15,870 nucleotides of DNA from Mariprofundaceae bacterium (lineage in GTDB: Bacteria; Pseudomonadota; Zetaproteobacteria; Mariprofundales; Mariprofundaceae), in assembly GCA_027018975.1 (NCBI GenBank), contig JALUXN010000099.1:1-15870 (forward strand), written 5' to 3'. The position numbers and the translations under genes were made by a program. The first letter of the stretch is position 1; the number at the start of each line of letters is the position of its first letter. Positions 1-7,148 of this stretch are shown here, piece by piece. Below the pieces are notes generated by a model. That model saw nothing but the letters and a program-made list of their open reading frames with translations. It was not told where the DNA came from and searched no databases.

Positions 1-64
1 TCAGGGGTAGAGCACCACCTTGACATGGTGGGGGTCGGCGGTTCGAAACCGCCCGAGCCTACCA
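1..64 (+). tRNA. tRNA-Val(GAC), 3' part, cut by window start
   Basis: The window opens inside the D arm. The anticodon stem is CCACC (15-19) paired with GGTGG (27-31) around the loop TTGACAT, which places anticodon GAC at 22-24; this reads the valine codons GUC/GUU. A five-base variable region (32-36) follows. The T arm is GGCGG / TTCGAAA / CCGCC (37-53). The 3' acceptor strand is 54-60, the discriminator is A61, and a genomically encoded CCA lies at 62-64. The 5' acceptor strand and part of the D stem are outside the window, so acceptor pairing cannot be checked. tRNA 3' ends are common integration sites for genomic islands, and what follows is a broken gene and then a metal-resistance cluster. 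Confidence 0.95.
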
Positions 65-101
65 TCTATCTCATTGATATAATTAACTAAATTTTCCATC
101 A

Positions 102-266
102 TTGCTTTCCATTGAGTGGTTCGATCATGCCGGTCGTTTCATTGGTGTATGGGGCGGCCAAGGCAATCGAGCCGGCCACTTCTCCGATCCGACCGCGTGG
201 CGCAATGGCCGCATCTATGTGGCGGATTGGGGCAATCATCGTATCCAGAGTGTTTTGCCGCAGTGA
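102..266 (+). pseudogene. C-terminal remnant of an NHL-repeat (beta-propeller) protein
   Basis: Read in the frame ending at TGA 264-266, the sequence gives a short NHL repeat: a first strand WFDHAGRFIGVWGGQGN, then FSDPTAW, then the hallmark GRIYVADWGNHRIQ, ending SVLPQ. The pattern D..GRF...WG..G...G.F..P......IYVAD..NHRIQ is the classic NHL blade signature of six-bladed propellers. The frame is closed upstream by TAA at 84-86 and has no ATG. Only TTG at 102 could start it, so about 54 residues remain of a protein that normally has several blades. Whether the truncation comes from a deletion or an insertion event beside the tRNA cannot be decided here. It ends 45 bp before the CDF gene. Confidence 0.72.
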
Positions 267-311
267 TTGAACGGCTACAGTGCATGTTGTTGGTGGCAGG
301 AGGCGTTGCAT

Positions 312-920
312 ATGGGCGGTTGTGATTGCCATATCGAGATCGAGCAGGATGAGCAGCGGCGGACGCTGATCTGGCTGCTGTCGATCAATGCGGTGATGTT
401 TTGCGTGGAGTTTGTGTTCGGCTTGGTGGGTCAGTCCACAGGCCTGATCTCCGACGCAGTGGATATGCTGGCCGATGCGCTGGTCTATGGCGTCGGGCTG
501 TACGCAGTGGGGAAAAGTGCCGCGATCAAAATCCGGGGTGCACACTTCAGTGGGGTGTTTCAAATTCTGCTGGCACTCGGAGTGCTCGCCGATGTGGTGC
601 GGTGTTTTCTGTTCGGCAGCGAACCGGAATCGGTGCTGATGATGGGCTTCGGCTTGCTGGCACTCCTGGCCAATGTGTGGTGTCTGATACTGATTGCCAA
701 GCACCGGCATGGTGAAATTCATATGCGTGCCAGCTGGATCTTTTCCAAGAACGATGTCATCGCCAACCTCGGCGTGATGCTGGGTGGATTACTGGTCTAT
801 CTGCTTGATTCGCATCTGCCGGATCTGTTGATTGGTTGTGTGATTGCCCTGATCGTGATTCGCGGAGGGGTAAGTATTATCTGCGATGCCGCAGCTGAGC
901 GGCGCTGTGAATCTGCATAA
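312..920 (+). CDS. CDF-like cation transporter, short form without cytoplasmic domain
   Basis: This is a 202-residue membrane protein of the cation diffusion facilitator type, expected to export divalent metal from cytoplasm to periplasm. The start at ATG 312 is set by AGGAGG at 298-303, 8 bases upstream; the frame is open further back but lacks such a site. An N-terminal CDCH (residues 4-7) could bind metal. About six hydrophobic segments follow. The TM2 site reads SDAVDMLAD, so D48, D51 and D55 occupy the places of D-x-x-H-x-x-x-D in zinc CDFs. The TM5 site reads NDVIANLG, with D148 and N152 in place of H and D. Acidic TM2 sites occur in Fe/Mn-type CDFs such as FieF, but the Asn in TM5 is unusual. 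The protein ends just after TM6 and lacks the usual C-terminal metal-sensing domain. I recall short bacterial homologues with the same NDxIANLG motif. Metal specificity is not deducible. Confidence 0.85.
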   Translation: MGGCDCHIEIEQDEQRRTLIWLLSINAVMFCVEFVFGLVGQSTGLISDAVDMLADALVYGVGLYAVGKSAAIKIRGAHFSGVFQILLALGVLADVVRCFLFGSEPESVLMMGFGLLALLANVWCLILIAKHRHGEIHMRASWIFSKNDVIANLGVMLGGLLVYLLDSHLPDLLIGCVIALIVIRGGVSIICDAAAERRCESA

Positions 921-938
921 AATAGTTCGACAAAAAAC

Positions 939-971
939 GGCTGGTCACTTGCCATTGCCATGTGACCAGCC
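939..971. other. Perfect 10-bp stem-loop between CDF gene and czcI-like gene
   Basis: GGCTGGTCAC at 939-948 is perfectly complementary to GTGACCAGCC at 962-971, with a 13-base loop. A run of six A lies at 932-937 before the stem. Read on the minus strand this is stem then U-run, the layout of an intrinsic terminator, but no minus-strand gene is near. On the plus strand the stem ends 13 bases before ATG 985, immediately before the probable ribosome binding site, so it could affect translation or protect a processed mRNA end. Function is not established. Confidence 0.6.
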
Positions 972-984
972 TAGGGTGAGCCGC

Positions 985-1299
985 ATGCGTTATTTGGCAT
1001 GGATCGCCGTATTCTCACTTCAACTGGGCATCTTTGTCTGCGGAGCCGGCATTGATGTCTGTGATGCTGCCGATGCGCCAAGCCAGATCAAGCTCTCCTC
1101 TTCGTTGGCAGACAAGAGCCATCCGAATACTCCGGAGAGCACCTGCGCAGCCCATGCGGCACACGTGTTTCTGAATCAGCCTCTGATTCAGCAGATGGCG
1201 GAGGTGCGCCATATTGCGCTGATCACGTCGTTGGTAGATTTGACGCTTTCCGAAATCCCCCACCGTATCGAACAACCCCCCAAACTGTCACACAGCTGA
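985..1299 (+). CDS. Small secreted CzcI-like protein
   Basis: This 104-residue protein has a clear signal peptide (MRYLAWIAVFSLQLGIFVCG and following residues). The mature part carries scattered Cys and His, including TCAAHAAH in the middle, and a short proline-containing tail (IPHRIEQPPKLSHS). Small secreted proteins of this build, with Cys/His in the middle and a Pro-rich end, commonly lie directly upstream of czcCBA-type operons and are called CzcI or DUF2946-like. The assignment here rests on position and architecture, not on a strong motif. ATG 985 is preferred over an upstream in-frame start that would overlap the CDF gene, because it places the signal peptide at the N-terminus and has a GGGTGAG site about 4-10 bases upstream. 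A role in sensing or buffering periplasmic metal is inference. Confidence 0.65.
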   Translation: MRYLAWIAVFSLQLGIFVCGAGIDVCDAADAPSQIKLSSSLADKSHPNTPESTCAAHAAHVFLNQPLIQQMAEVRHIALITSLVDLTLSEIPHRIEQPPKLSHS

Positions 1300-1378
1300 T
1301 TTTTCCTGCCTGACCTAGGTGCTGCTCTTTCGCAGTTGCGTAGGTGTGCCCGTGGCTTACGCCCAGTGCAGGAAAAAT
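1299..1378 (+). promoter_or_regulatory. 80-bp inverted-repeat element, candidate structured leader of czcCBA
   Basis: ATTTTTCCTGC at 1299-1309 is exactly complementary to GCAGGAAAAAT at 1368-1378. The stem continues with CTG 1310-1312 against CAG 1364-1366 past a single bulged T, giving 14 bp. Inside are CTGC/GCAG (1322-1325 / 1332-1335, six-base loop) and GCGTAGG/CTTACGC (1338-1344 / 1356-1362, one G-U pair). An alternative ACCTA/TAGGT pairing (1313-1317 / 1341-1345) would compete with the latter. The T-run is in the 5' arm and the A-run in the 3' arm, so it is not an intrinsic terminator on either strand. It begins at the stop codon of the CzcI-like gene and ends 72 bases before czcC. It could be a regulatory RNA structure or a small inverted-repeat element; I recognise no known riboswitch. 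Confidence 0.45.
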
Positions 1379-1450
1379 CCGCTTCCCCGTTTATTTACCA
1401 TGACAAAGCGCGCAAGTGTCTGCGCGTGAATCTATTCATAGGGGGAAACT

Positions 1451-2695
1451 GTGCGTACACGTTTAATGATTTCTGGAGTGCTGTTATGCATTCAACCGCT
1501 GACAACGCAGGCAACAAGCCTGCAGTCGGTGTTGGAGGCTGTTGCCAGCACTCATCCTGAGCTACAGATGGCGGATCAGCAGGTGCGGTCGGCAAGCGGC
1601 AATCGCGATGAGCAGACCGCTTATGCTTACAATCCTGAACTGTCGCTGGAGCCGCAGCGCCGCCGCCTCAATGGTGGCGGAAAAACCAACGACTACTATA
1701 TCACCCTCTCACAGGGCATCGAAATTGGTGGCAAGCGCGGATATAGAGCCCAGTCGGCAGAAGCTGCGCTCAATGCCGCCCGGCAACGCCGTGAGCTGGT
1801 GCATCAACAACTGATAAGCAAGGCTGCAAAAGCCTATGTGCAGCTCTATTTTGCCAATCAGGCGTACACGCTACGCCGTCAGCAGAGCGATATGTTGGCA
1901 CGGGTGAACCATGCGGTGAGCCAGAAGCTGGCGCTGGGTGAAGCCAGTCGTTTGGATACCAATCTGGCCAGCTCCGCTTACGCCTCGGCGCTGAATGCCA
2001 CTGTGGTTGCTAGCCAGCAATTGATGCAGGCCAAACAGCAATACCTATTGGCACTTGGGCAGTCACAAGGTGTGGTACAACTCTCGGAACTGGTGATGCC
2101 ACAGCTGGATACAGGTTGGCAACCGCCCGAAGATGCTTATCACATTGCGTTGGAATCACGCCCGGATCTTGCTGCGCTGCGTGCCAAACTGAGGCAATTC
2201 AATGCGCAGGCGGAGCTGGCCGGTGCTGCTCGTATTCCCGATATCACACTCAGTGCGATGACAGGCCGAGAGGCAGGCGATCAGTTGATCAAGGTCGGTG
2301 TGACTGTGCCGTTGCCAGTGCTGAATAGCCATCGTGGCGCCTATGAGGCAGCGCTGGCGCAATCGGAGCGGGCCAGCACAGGGTTGGCATGGTCGGAGCA
2401 ACAGCTGCGCTTTGCTGTCGATAGCGCCGTCCAGAATCACGCCAACGCCATGCAGGCGCTTGCCAATGCGCAGCAGAGCGGGATGCAGAAGAGTGCGCAA
2501 GAGACGATCACACTGGCACAAAAGGCTTACGACGCCGGCGAGATCGACCTAGAAGAGCTGGTTGTACACATTCGCCAAGGACTTGATGCCCGCATGACCG
2601 CGTTAGAGATCATCCGACAGGGCTGGCTGACCCGCATCCGATTGGCCGAAGTGCTTGGCCACCCCGAATATATTTTGAAAGGAACCCATTCATGA
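1451..2695 (+). CDS. czcC: CzcC-type outer-membrane efflux channel (TolC/OEP family)
   Basis: This 414-residue protein is the outer-membrane component of a tripartite metal pump; such proteins form trimeric channels that receive ions from the RND pump and adaptor. The start is GTG 1451, supported by AGGGGG at 1440-1445 five bases upstream; a later in-frame ATG at 1466 would shorten the signal peptide. The N-terminus MRTRLMISGVLLCIQPLTTQ is a signal peptide with no lipobox. The rest shows two copies of the OEP pattern, each a long Ala/Gln-rich helical hairpin (roughly residues 30-205 and 225-405), with the typical LSLEPQ and ITLSQGIEIGGKRG strand motifs in the first. The second half ends with the usual YDAGEIDLEELV turn. 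The stop TGA overlaps the next start (ATGA), so translation with czcB is probably coupled. Confidence 0.9.
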   Translation: MRTRLMISGVLLCIQPLTTQATSLQSVLEAVASTHPELQMADQQVRSASGNRDEQTAYAYNPELSLEPQRRRLNGGGKTNDYYITLSQGIEIGGKRGYRAQSAEAALNAARQRRELVHQQLISKAAKAYVQLYFANQAYTLRRQQSDMLARVNHAVSQKLALGEASRLDTNLASSAYASALNATVVASQQLMQAKQQYLLALGQSQGVVQLSELVMPQLDTGWQPPEDAYHIALESRPDLAALRAKLRQFNAQAELAGAARIPDITLSAMTGREAGDQLIKVGVTVPLPVLNSHRGAYEAALAQSERASTGLAWSEQQLRFAVDSAVQNHANAMQALANAQQSGMQKSAQETITLAQKAYDAGEIDLEELVVHIRQGLDARMTALEIIRQGWLTRIRLAEVLGHPEYILKGTHS

Positions 2696-3816
2696 AAAGA
2701 ACCGTTTTTTCCATCATCACACTTGTCAGTCTACATGGATTCACTGCCATGGCTGGCGAAGCGCCTACCATCGTTCACTTGAGCGCCGCCCAAATAGAGC
2801 AGGCCGGTATCACCACAACCACCATTCAGCGTCAGATTCACTCACACACGATCACAGCTCCCGGTACGGTTGCCTTTAACGGCTATGCCATCGCCGACAT
2901 TACCACGCTCGTCGATGGGGTAGTGGATCAACGCTTTGTCCATCTTGGCAGTCATGTCAAACGGGGAGATGCGCTGGTCACATTGAGTAGTACCGCACTC
3001 GCTGAGGCTGAGGCGCGCTATCTGCAGGCACAAGCTGAATACCACCGGGCAGAACAGGAGCGCATGCGCTTGGCTGATTTGGCAGGGCAGCAAATCGTTT
3101 CGCAGGCACGCCTGCAGCAGGCGGTAAGCAATGCGCAGACCGCACATGCTCACCTCGCGGCCAGCCAGGCATCACTCTACGCTTATGGACTGGATGAACA
3201 CACGCTGGATAGACTTCTGAAAAAGCAGCACTACGGTCAGCTTACACTGCGCGCACCTCATGCCGGAACGGTGGTGGCAGATGATTTTCGTCTCGGTCAA
3301 CACATTGCAGCCGGCAACCGCTTGATGCAGGTGGTCGATGAATCACGTATCTGGGTAGAGGTAAATATTCCAGAATCACAATTGCGCTATATCCGGCCAG
3401 GTGAGGCAGCCTCTGTGTTGCTCAAACAGGGTCAGCAGCGATACGGTGGACGCGTACTGAATATCCATCATCAGCTCGATCCGGCAACGCGCACCGCCGG
3501 TGTGCGCCTTGAGATTGTCAATCGCGACGATGCATTGCACCCCGGCATGTTTGTTGAGAGCGAAATCACTGCTGCGGCAACCACTGATAAGCTATTGCTG
3601 CCGACTCGCGCTGTTCAGCGTCAAGGTGATCAACAGGTCGTTTTTATCCGCAAAGATGCGGGCGACTTCGTGTTGCGTGTCGTACAGGTTGGTCAACCCG
3701 AACAGGGCTTTGTGCCGGTCGAGAGCGGTGTTCAGGCGGGCGATAACGTGGTTGTTCACGGGTCATTCTCGCTGCTTTCCGAGTTGATGAAGTCTAGCTT
3801 CGCAGATGAAGATTAG
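2692..3816 (+). CDS. czcB: CzcB-type periplasmic adaptor (membrane fusion protein)
   Basis: This 374-residue RND adaptor bridges the inner-membrane pump and the outer-membrane channel. It has a cleavable-looking signal peptide (MKRTVFSIITLVSLHGFTAM). The barrel-sandwich (lipoyl) domain is split as in the family: a first half around APGTVAFNGYAIADITTLVDG, then an Ala/Gln/Glu-rich helical hairpin, then a second half LRAPHAGTVVADDFRLGQ. Beta-barrel segments with IWVEVNIPESQL and a DPATRTAGVRLEIVN stretch follow, then a membrane-proximal domain. There is no N-terminal heavy-metal-binding extension or His-rich tail, unlike the second adaptor in this window. The first codon overlaps the czcC stop. 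czcA follows after 12 bases. Confidence 0.92.
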   Translation: MKRTVFSIITLVSLHGFTAMAGEAPTIVHLSAAQIEQAGITTTTIQRQIHSHTITAPGTVAFNGYAIADITTLVDGVVDQRFVHLGSHVKRGDALVTLSSTALAEAEARYLQAQAEYHRAEQERMRLADLAGQQIVSQARLQQAVSNAQTAHAHLAASQASLYAYGLDEHTLDRLLKKQHYGQLTLRAPHAGTVVADDFRLGQHIAAGNRLMQVVDESRIWVEVNIPESQLRYIRPGEAASVLLKQGQQRYGGRVLNIHHQLDPATRTAGVRLEIVNRDDALHPGMFVESEITAAATTDKLLLPTRAVQRQGDQQVVFIRKDAGDFVLRVVQVGQPEQGFVPVESGVQAGDNVVVHGSFSLLSELMKSSFADED

Positions 3817-3828
3817 GAGCTCGATACT

Positions 3829-6800
3829 ATGTTTACCAAACTGATCGATCTATCGGTACACAATCGCCTGCTAATCATTCTACTATTGCTTGGCTGCATG
3901 GGATACGCGGTATCTGTGATTCCCAAACTGAATCTGGATGCCTTTCCTGATGTGACCAATGTGCAGGTGACCATCAACACCGAGGCCGAGGGGCTCGCCT
4001 CAGCTGAAGTGGAGCAACTGATCACCTATCCAATCGAGGCGGTGATGTATTCTCTGCCCGATGTGGAAGAGGTGCGCTCTATTTCCAAGACCGGGCTTTC
4101 GGTGGTCACCGTTGTGTTCAAGGAGGGGACAGATATCTATTTCGCGCGACAGCTGGTATTTCAGAAACTTCAGGAGGCGCGGCAGAATGTACCATCATGG
4201 GCGGGAGTGCCGAGCATCGGTCCGAACACTTCGGGATTGGGGCAGGTGTTTCAATATATTCTCAAGGCTGACCCCAAAGCCGGCTATGATGCCATGACGC
4301 TTCGTGCACTGAATGACTGGGTGGTGAAGCTGATGCTGATGCCTGTCGAAGGGGTTACCAGTGTGCTCTCCTTCGGTGGCGAAGTGCGGCAGTATCAGGT
4401 GCGTCTAGATCCGCAGAAGATGCTCTCCTTCCATCTGCATGTGGATGATGTGTTGAAGGCGATTCAAGCTAACAATCGTAATGCTGGCGGCTGGTATTTG
4501 CCGCAGGGCGATGAACAGCTGGTGATTCGTGGTGTGGGCTGGGTGCCAGGTGGAAAAGATGGACTGGCTGCAATTGCTGCGATGCCGGTGAAAACGGTGC
4601 ATGGCACACCGGTGCGCATACGCGACGTTGCCAGTGTCGCTTTTGGCGGTGCGATTCGCCAAGGTAGCGTCACCATGACCGAACGCGATGCAGAGGGGCA
4701 TGTTAAAGCACTGGGTGAAGTGGTGGCCGGCATTGTGCTCAAACGGTTTGGTGCCAACACCAAAAATACCATCGACGATGTCAAATCCCGCCTTGCCATC
4801 GTACAAAAAGCGATGCCGAAAGGTGTCACCATCCAGCCGTTCTACGATCAATCCGATCTGGTGAGCAAAGCGGTCTGGACTGTGGAAGAAGCGTTGATGG
4901 AGGCGTTTGTCTTGATCATTATCGTGGTCACACTGGTGTTAATGAATCTGCGCGCAGCGGCGTTGGTACTGCTCTCTGTGCCGATCTCCATTCTTGCTGC
5001 ATTGGCTGTGATGCAGTATTACGGTATCTCGGCCAACTTGATGAGTCTCGGTGGTCTGGCCATTGCCATCGGAATGATGGTGGATGGCTCTGTGGTGATG
5101 GTGGAGAATATCTTTAAACATTTGGAACGGGTGCAGGATGGCGATCACGGCATCCCGCTACTGATCAGCGAAGCAGCCAAAGAGGTGGCGCGACCGGTCT
5201 TTTTTGCGGTGATGATTATCCTGATCGTCTTTACGCCGCTGCTGGCTTTAGAGGGGGTGGAAGGCAAACTCTTCACACCTATGGCGCTCTCCATCTGCTT
5301 TGCCATGTTTGCTTCTCTGCTGGTGGCAATGGTGGTGATGCCGGTGTTGGCCTCCTATCTCTTCACCCGAGGTGTGCGCCATAAAGATAGCCCACTGCTG
5401 GCACCGCTGGCCAGAGTATACCAACCGATGCTCGCGGCAGCTCTACGCATGAAGGGTAAGGTTGTTGCCGGTGCGGCACTGGCATTTGGACTCAGCCTGC
5501 TGGTTGTGCCGATGCTTGGTACTGAATTTGTGCCGGAACTCGAGGAGGGAACTCTCAATATCCGTGCAACATTAGCGCCCTCCTCATCACTGGATTATGC
5601 CAAACGGACTGGCGAAAAATTGGAACGCTTACTGGTCGAGAACTTCCCCGAAGTGACTTATGCCTCGGCGCGTGTGGGACGGGCAGAGATCGGAGGTGAC
5701 CCGGAGGCTGTCTCCAATGTTGAGATTTTTGTCGGTCTCAAACCTGTCGAGGCGTGGCGCAGTGCAAGCAATCGACAAGATTTGCAAGCGCTGATGCGTA
5801 CCAAGCTGGAGCAGGTGCCGGGGATTCTGTTGTCATTTTCACAGCCGATTGCCACCCGTGTTGATGAGATGCTCTCCGGGGTGAAAGCGCAATTGGCCAT
5901 CAAGCTGTTTGGCTCCGATCTGGGACAACTGGCAACGTACGGTCACAAAATCGAGCAGCTGGTTCAGCAGGTGAAGGGTACACGCGACGTGGCCATGGAG
6001 CAGATAGAGGGTGAGGCGCAACTGGTGGTGCGTCCCGATCGCAGCAAACTGGAGCGCTATGGTATTCCGGTGGATGATGTGATGCGTTTGGTCTCCGATG
6101 CAATCGGTGGTGCAACGGCCGGACAGGTCATCTCGGGCAATGAGCGCTACAATATCTATGTGCGATTGGCGAAACAGTTCCGTCAAACCCCGGAAGCGAT
6201 TGGTAACCTGATTCTTCAGGCATCCAATGGCGCGTGGGTACGGCTGGCGGATGTTGCAGCCATTGGACTGGAGCAAGGGCCGCCGATGATCAAGCGTGAT
6301 GATGTGCAGCGTCGCGTAGTAATTCAGGCCAATGTTGAGAACCGTGATATGGGTTCTCTGGTTGCAGAGCTGGATCGGCGTATTCATGATGAGATTCAAC
6401 TACCGCCCGGTTATACGGTGGTGTTTGGTGGTCAATTTGAGAACCAGCAGCGGGCACAGGCGCGCTTGATGATTGTAGTGCCTCTATCACTGCTGATGAT
6501 TTTCCTGCTGCTCTATTTTATGTTTCACTCAATTGGACAGGCCGCGCTGATCATGCTCAATGTGCCGATGGCTCTCATTGGTGGTATTCTGGCTCTGTTC
6601 GTCTCGGGGCAATATCTCTCCGTACCATCCAGTATCGGCTTTATTGCCCTGTTTGGCGTGGCGGTGCTCAACGGTGTTGTCTTGGTTGATGCCATCAACC
6701 GCTATCGCGAAGGCGGCATTGATATTCCCACGGCGATTCGCCATGGCGCGGAGAGTCGTCTGAGGCCTGTGCTGATGACCGCCATGATCGCTGCATTGGG

Positions 6801-6951
6801 GCTGATTCCATTGCTGTTGGCCAGCGGCATTGGCTCGGAGATTCAGAAACCACTGGCGACTGTGGTAGTGGGAGGCCTACTCTCTTCGACACTACTGACG
6901 TTGTTTGTTCTGCCATGTTTATATCAACTATTTTCCGGAAAGGAGGCGTAA
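3829..6951 (+). CDS. czcA: CzcA-type heavy-metal RND efflux pump
   Basis: This 1040-residue proton-driven inner-membrane pump of the HME-RND family has the expected length. It has TM1 at the N-terminus, a large periplasmic loop starting AFPDVTNVQVTINTEAEGL, TM2-TM6, a second periplasmic loop and TM7-TM12 (GVAVLNGVVLVDAINRYREG near the end). The TM4 proton-relay segment reads AIGMMVDGSVVMVEN (413-427, acidic D419 and E426). Classical Zn/Co/Cd CzcA proteins have DFG...DGA...EN here, so the first Asp is missing. The periplasmic site region reads RVDEMLSGV (677-685), as in divalent-cation pumps, and the CusA copper methionine at the YMP position is absent (NIR instead). It therefore probably exports Zn/Co/Cd/Ni-type ions; the exact ion is uncertain. 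GGAG at 3816-3819 is its ribosome binding site. Confidence 0.93.
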   Translation: MFTKLIDLSVHNRLLIILLLLGCMGYAVSVIPKLNLDAFPDVTNVQVTINTEAEGLASAEVEQLITYPIEAVMYSLPDVEEVRSISKTGLSVVTVVFKEGTDIYFARQLVFQKLQEARQNVPSWAGVPSIGPNTSGLGQVFQYILKADPKAGYDAMTLRALNDWVVKLMLMPVEGVTSVLSFGGEVRQYQVRLDPQKMLSFHLHVDDVLKAIQANNRNAGGWYLPQGDEQLVIRGVGWVPGGKDGLAAIAAMPVKTVHGTPVRIRDVASVAFGGAIRQGSVTMTERDAEGHVKALGEVVAGIVLKRFGANTKNTIDDVKSRLAIVQKAMPKGVTIQPFYDQSDLVSKAVWTVEEALMEAFVLIIIVVTLVLMNLRAAALVLLSVPISILAALAVMQYYGISANLMSLGGLAIAIGMMVDGSVVMVENIFKHLERVQDGDHGIPLLISEAAKEVARPVFFAVMIILIVFTPLLALEGVEGKLFTPMALSICFAMFASLLVAMVVMPVLASYLFTRGVRHKDSPLLAPLARVYQPMLAAALRMKGKVVAGAALAFGLSLLVVPMLGTEFVPELEEGTLNIRATLAPSSSLDYAKRTGEKLERLLVENFPEVTYASARVGRAEIGGDPEAVSNVEIFVGLKPVEAWRSASNRQDLQALMRTKLEQVPGILLSFSQPIATRVDEMLSGVKAQLAIKLFGSDLGQLATYGHKIEQLVQQVKGTRDVAMEQIEGEAQLVVRPDRSKLERYGIPVDDVMRLVSDAIGGATAGQVISGNERYNIYVRLAKQFRQTPEAIGNLILQASNGAWVRLADVAAIGLEQGPPMIKRDDVQRRVVIQANVENRDMGSLVAELDRRIHDEIQLPPGYTVVFGGQFENQQRAQARLMIVVPLSLLMIFLLLYFMFHSIGQAALIMLNVPMALIGGILALFVSGQYLSVPSSIGFIALFGVAVLNGVVLVDAINRYREGGIDIPTAIRHGAESRLRPVLMTAMIAALGLIPLLLASGIGSEIQKPLATVVVGGLLSSTLLTLFVLPCLYQLFSGKEA

Positions 6952-6953
6952 CC

Positions 6954-7148
6954 ATGAAAAAAATAGTCTGTGTGATCCCTGTTATTCTGCTGGCTGTCAG
7001 CGGCTGTAGTATGCCGATGCATCAAACTGATGGCGCGCAGCAGCGCTCTGACCATATGCAGCGTTGCCATCGCGAAGGTCATCTGCACCATAACGCTCGC
7101 AACGACCACACCCGAGCCTGTATTCAGGCTGGTGAGGAGGGTGATTGA
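6954..7148 (+). CDS. Small His-rich lipoprotein
   Basis: This 64-residue predicted lipoprotein starts MKKIVCVIPVILLAVSGCSM, with a lipobox ending at C18. The remaining 46 residues are very hydrophilic and contain many potential metal ligands: MPMH, DHMQRCHREGHLHH, DHTRACIQ. ATG 6954 has a perfect AGGAGG (6941-6946) seven bases upstream, inside the last codons of czcA, and the gap to the czcA stop is two bases. Its own stop TGA overlaps the TTG start of the next gene. The position between an RND pump and a CDF exporter, together with His/Met/Cys content, suggests a periplasmic metal-binding or sensing role, but I recognise no family and this is inference. Confidence 0.8.
   Translation: MKKIVCVIPVILLAVSGCSMPMHQTDGAQQRSDHMQRCHREGHLHHNARNDHTRACIQAGEEGD

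Noticed and set aside
20..25. TTGACA hexamer resembling a -35 box
   Set aside because: It is the anticodon loop of the tRNA-Val gene and has no -10 at the right spacing.
78..83. TATAAT hexamer just after the tRNA
   Set aside because: No -35 match lies 16-18 bp upstream, and the first gene with a good ribosome binding site is over 200 bp away, so a promoter call is not supported.
99..722. 207-codon minus-strand open frame
   Set aside because: His/Gln-rich shadow of the NHL remnant and CDF gene; no ribosome binding site and no recognisable domain.
1336..1560. 74-codon frame across the czcC leader
   Set aside because: It overlaps the inverted-repeat element and the czcC start, has no signal or domain, and czcC has the better ribosome binding site.
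2842..3153. 103-codon minus-strand frame in czcB
   Set aside because: Shadow of the adaptor gene with no start signal.
5839..6399. 186-codon minus-strand open frame inside czcA
   Set aside because: Antisense to a highly conserved pump region; its composition follows from the czcA codons.
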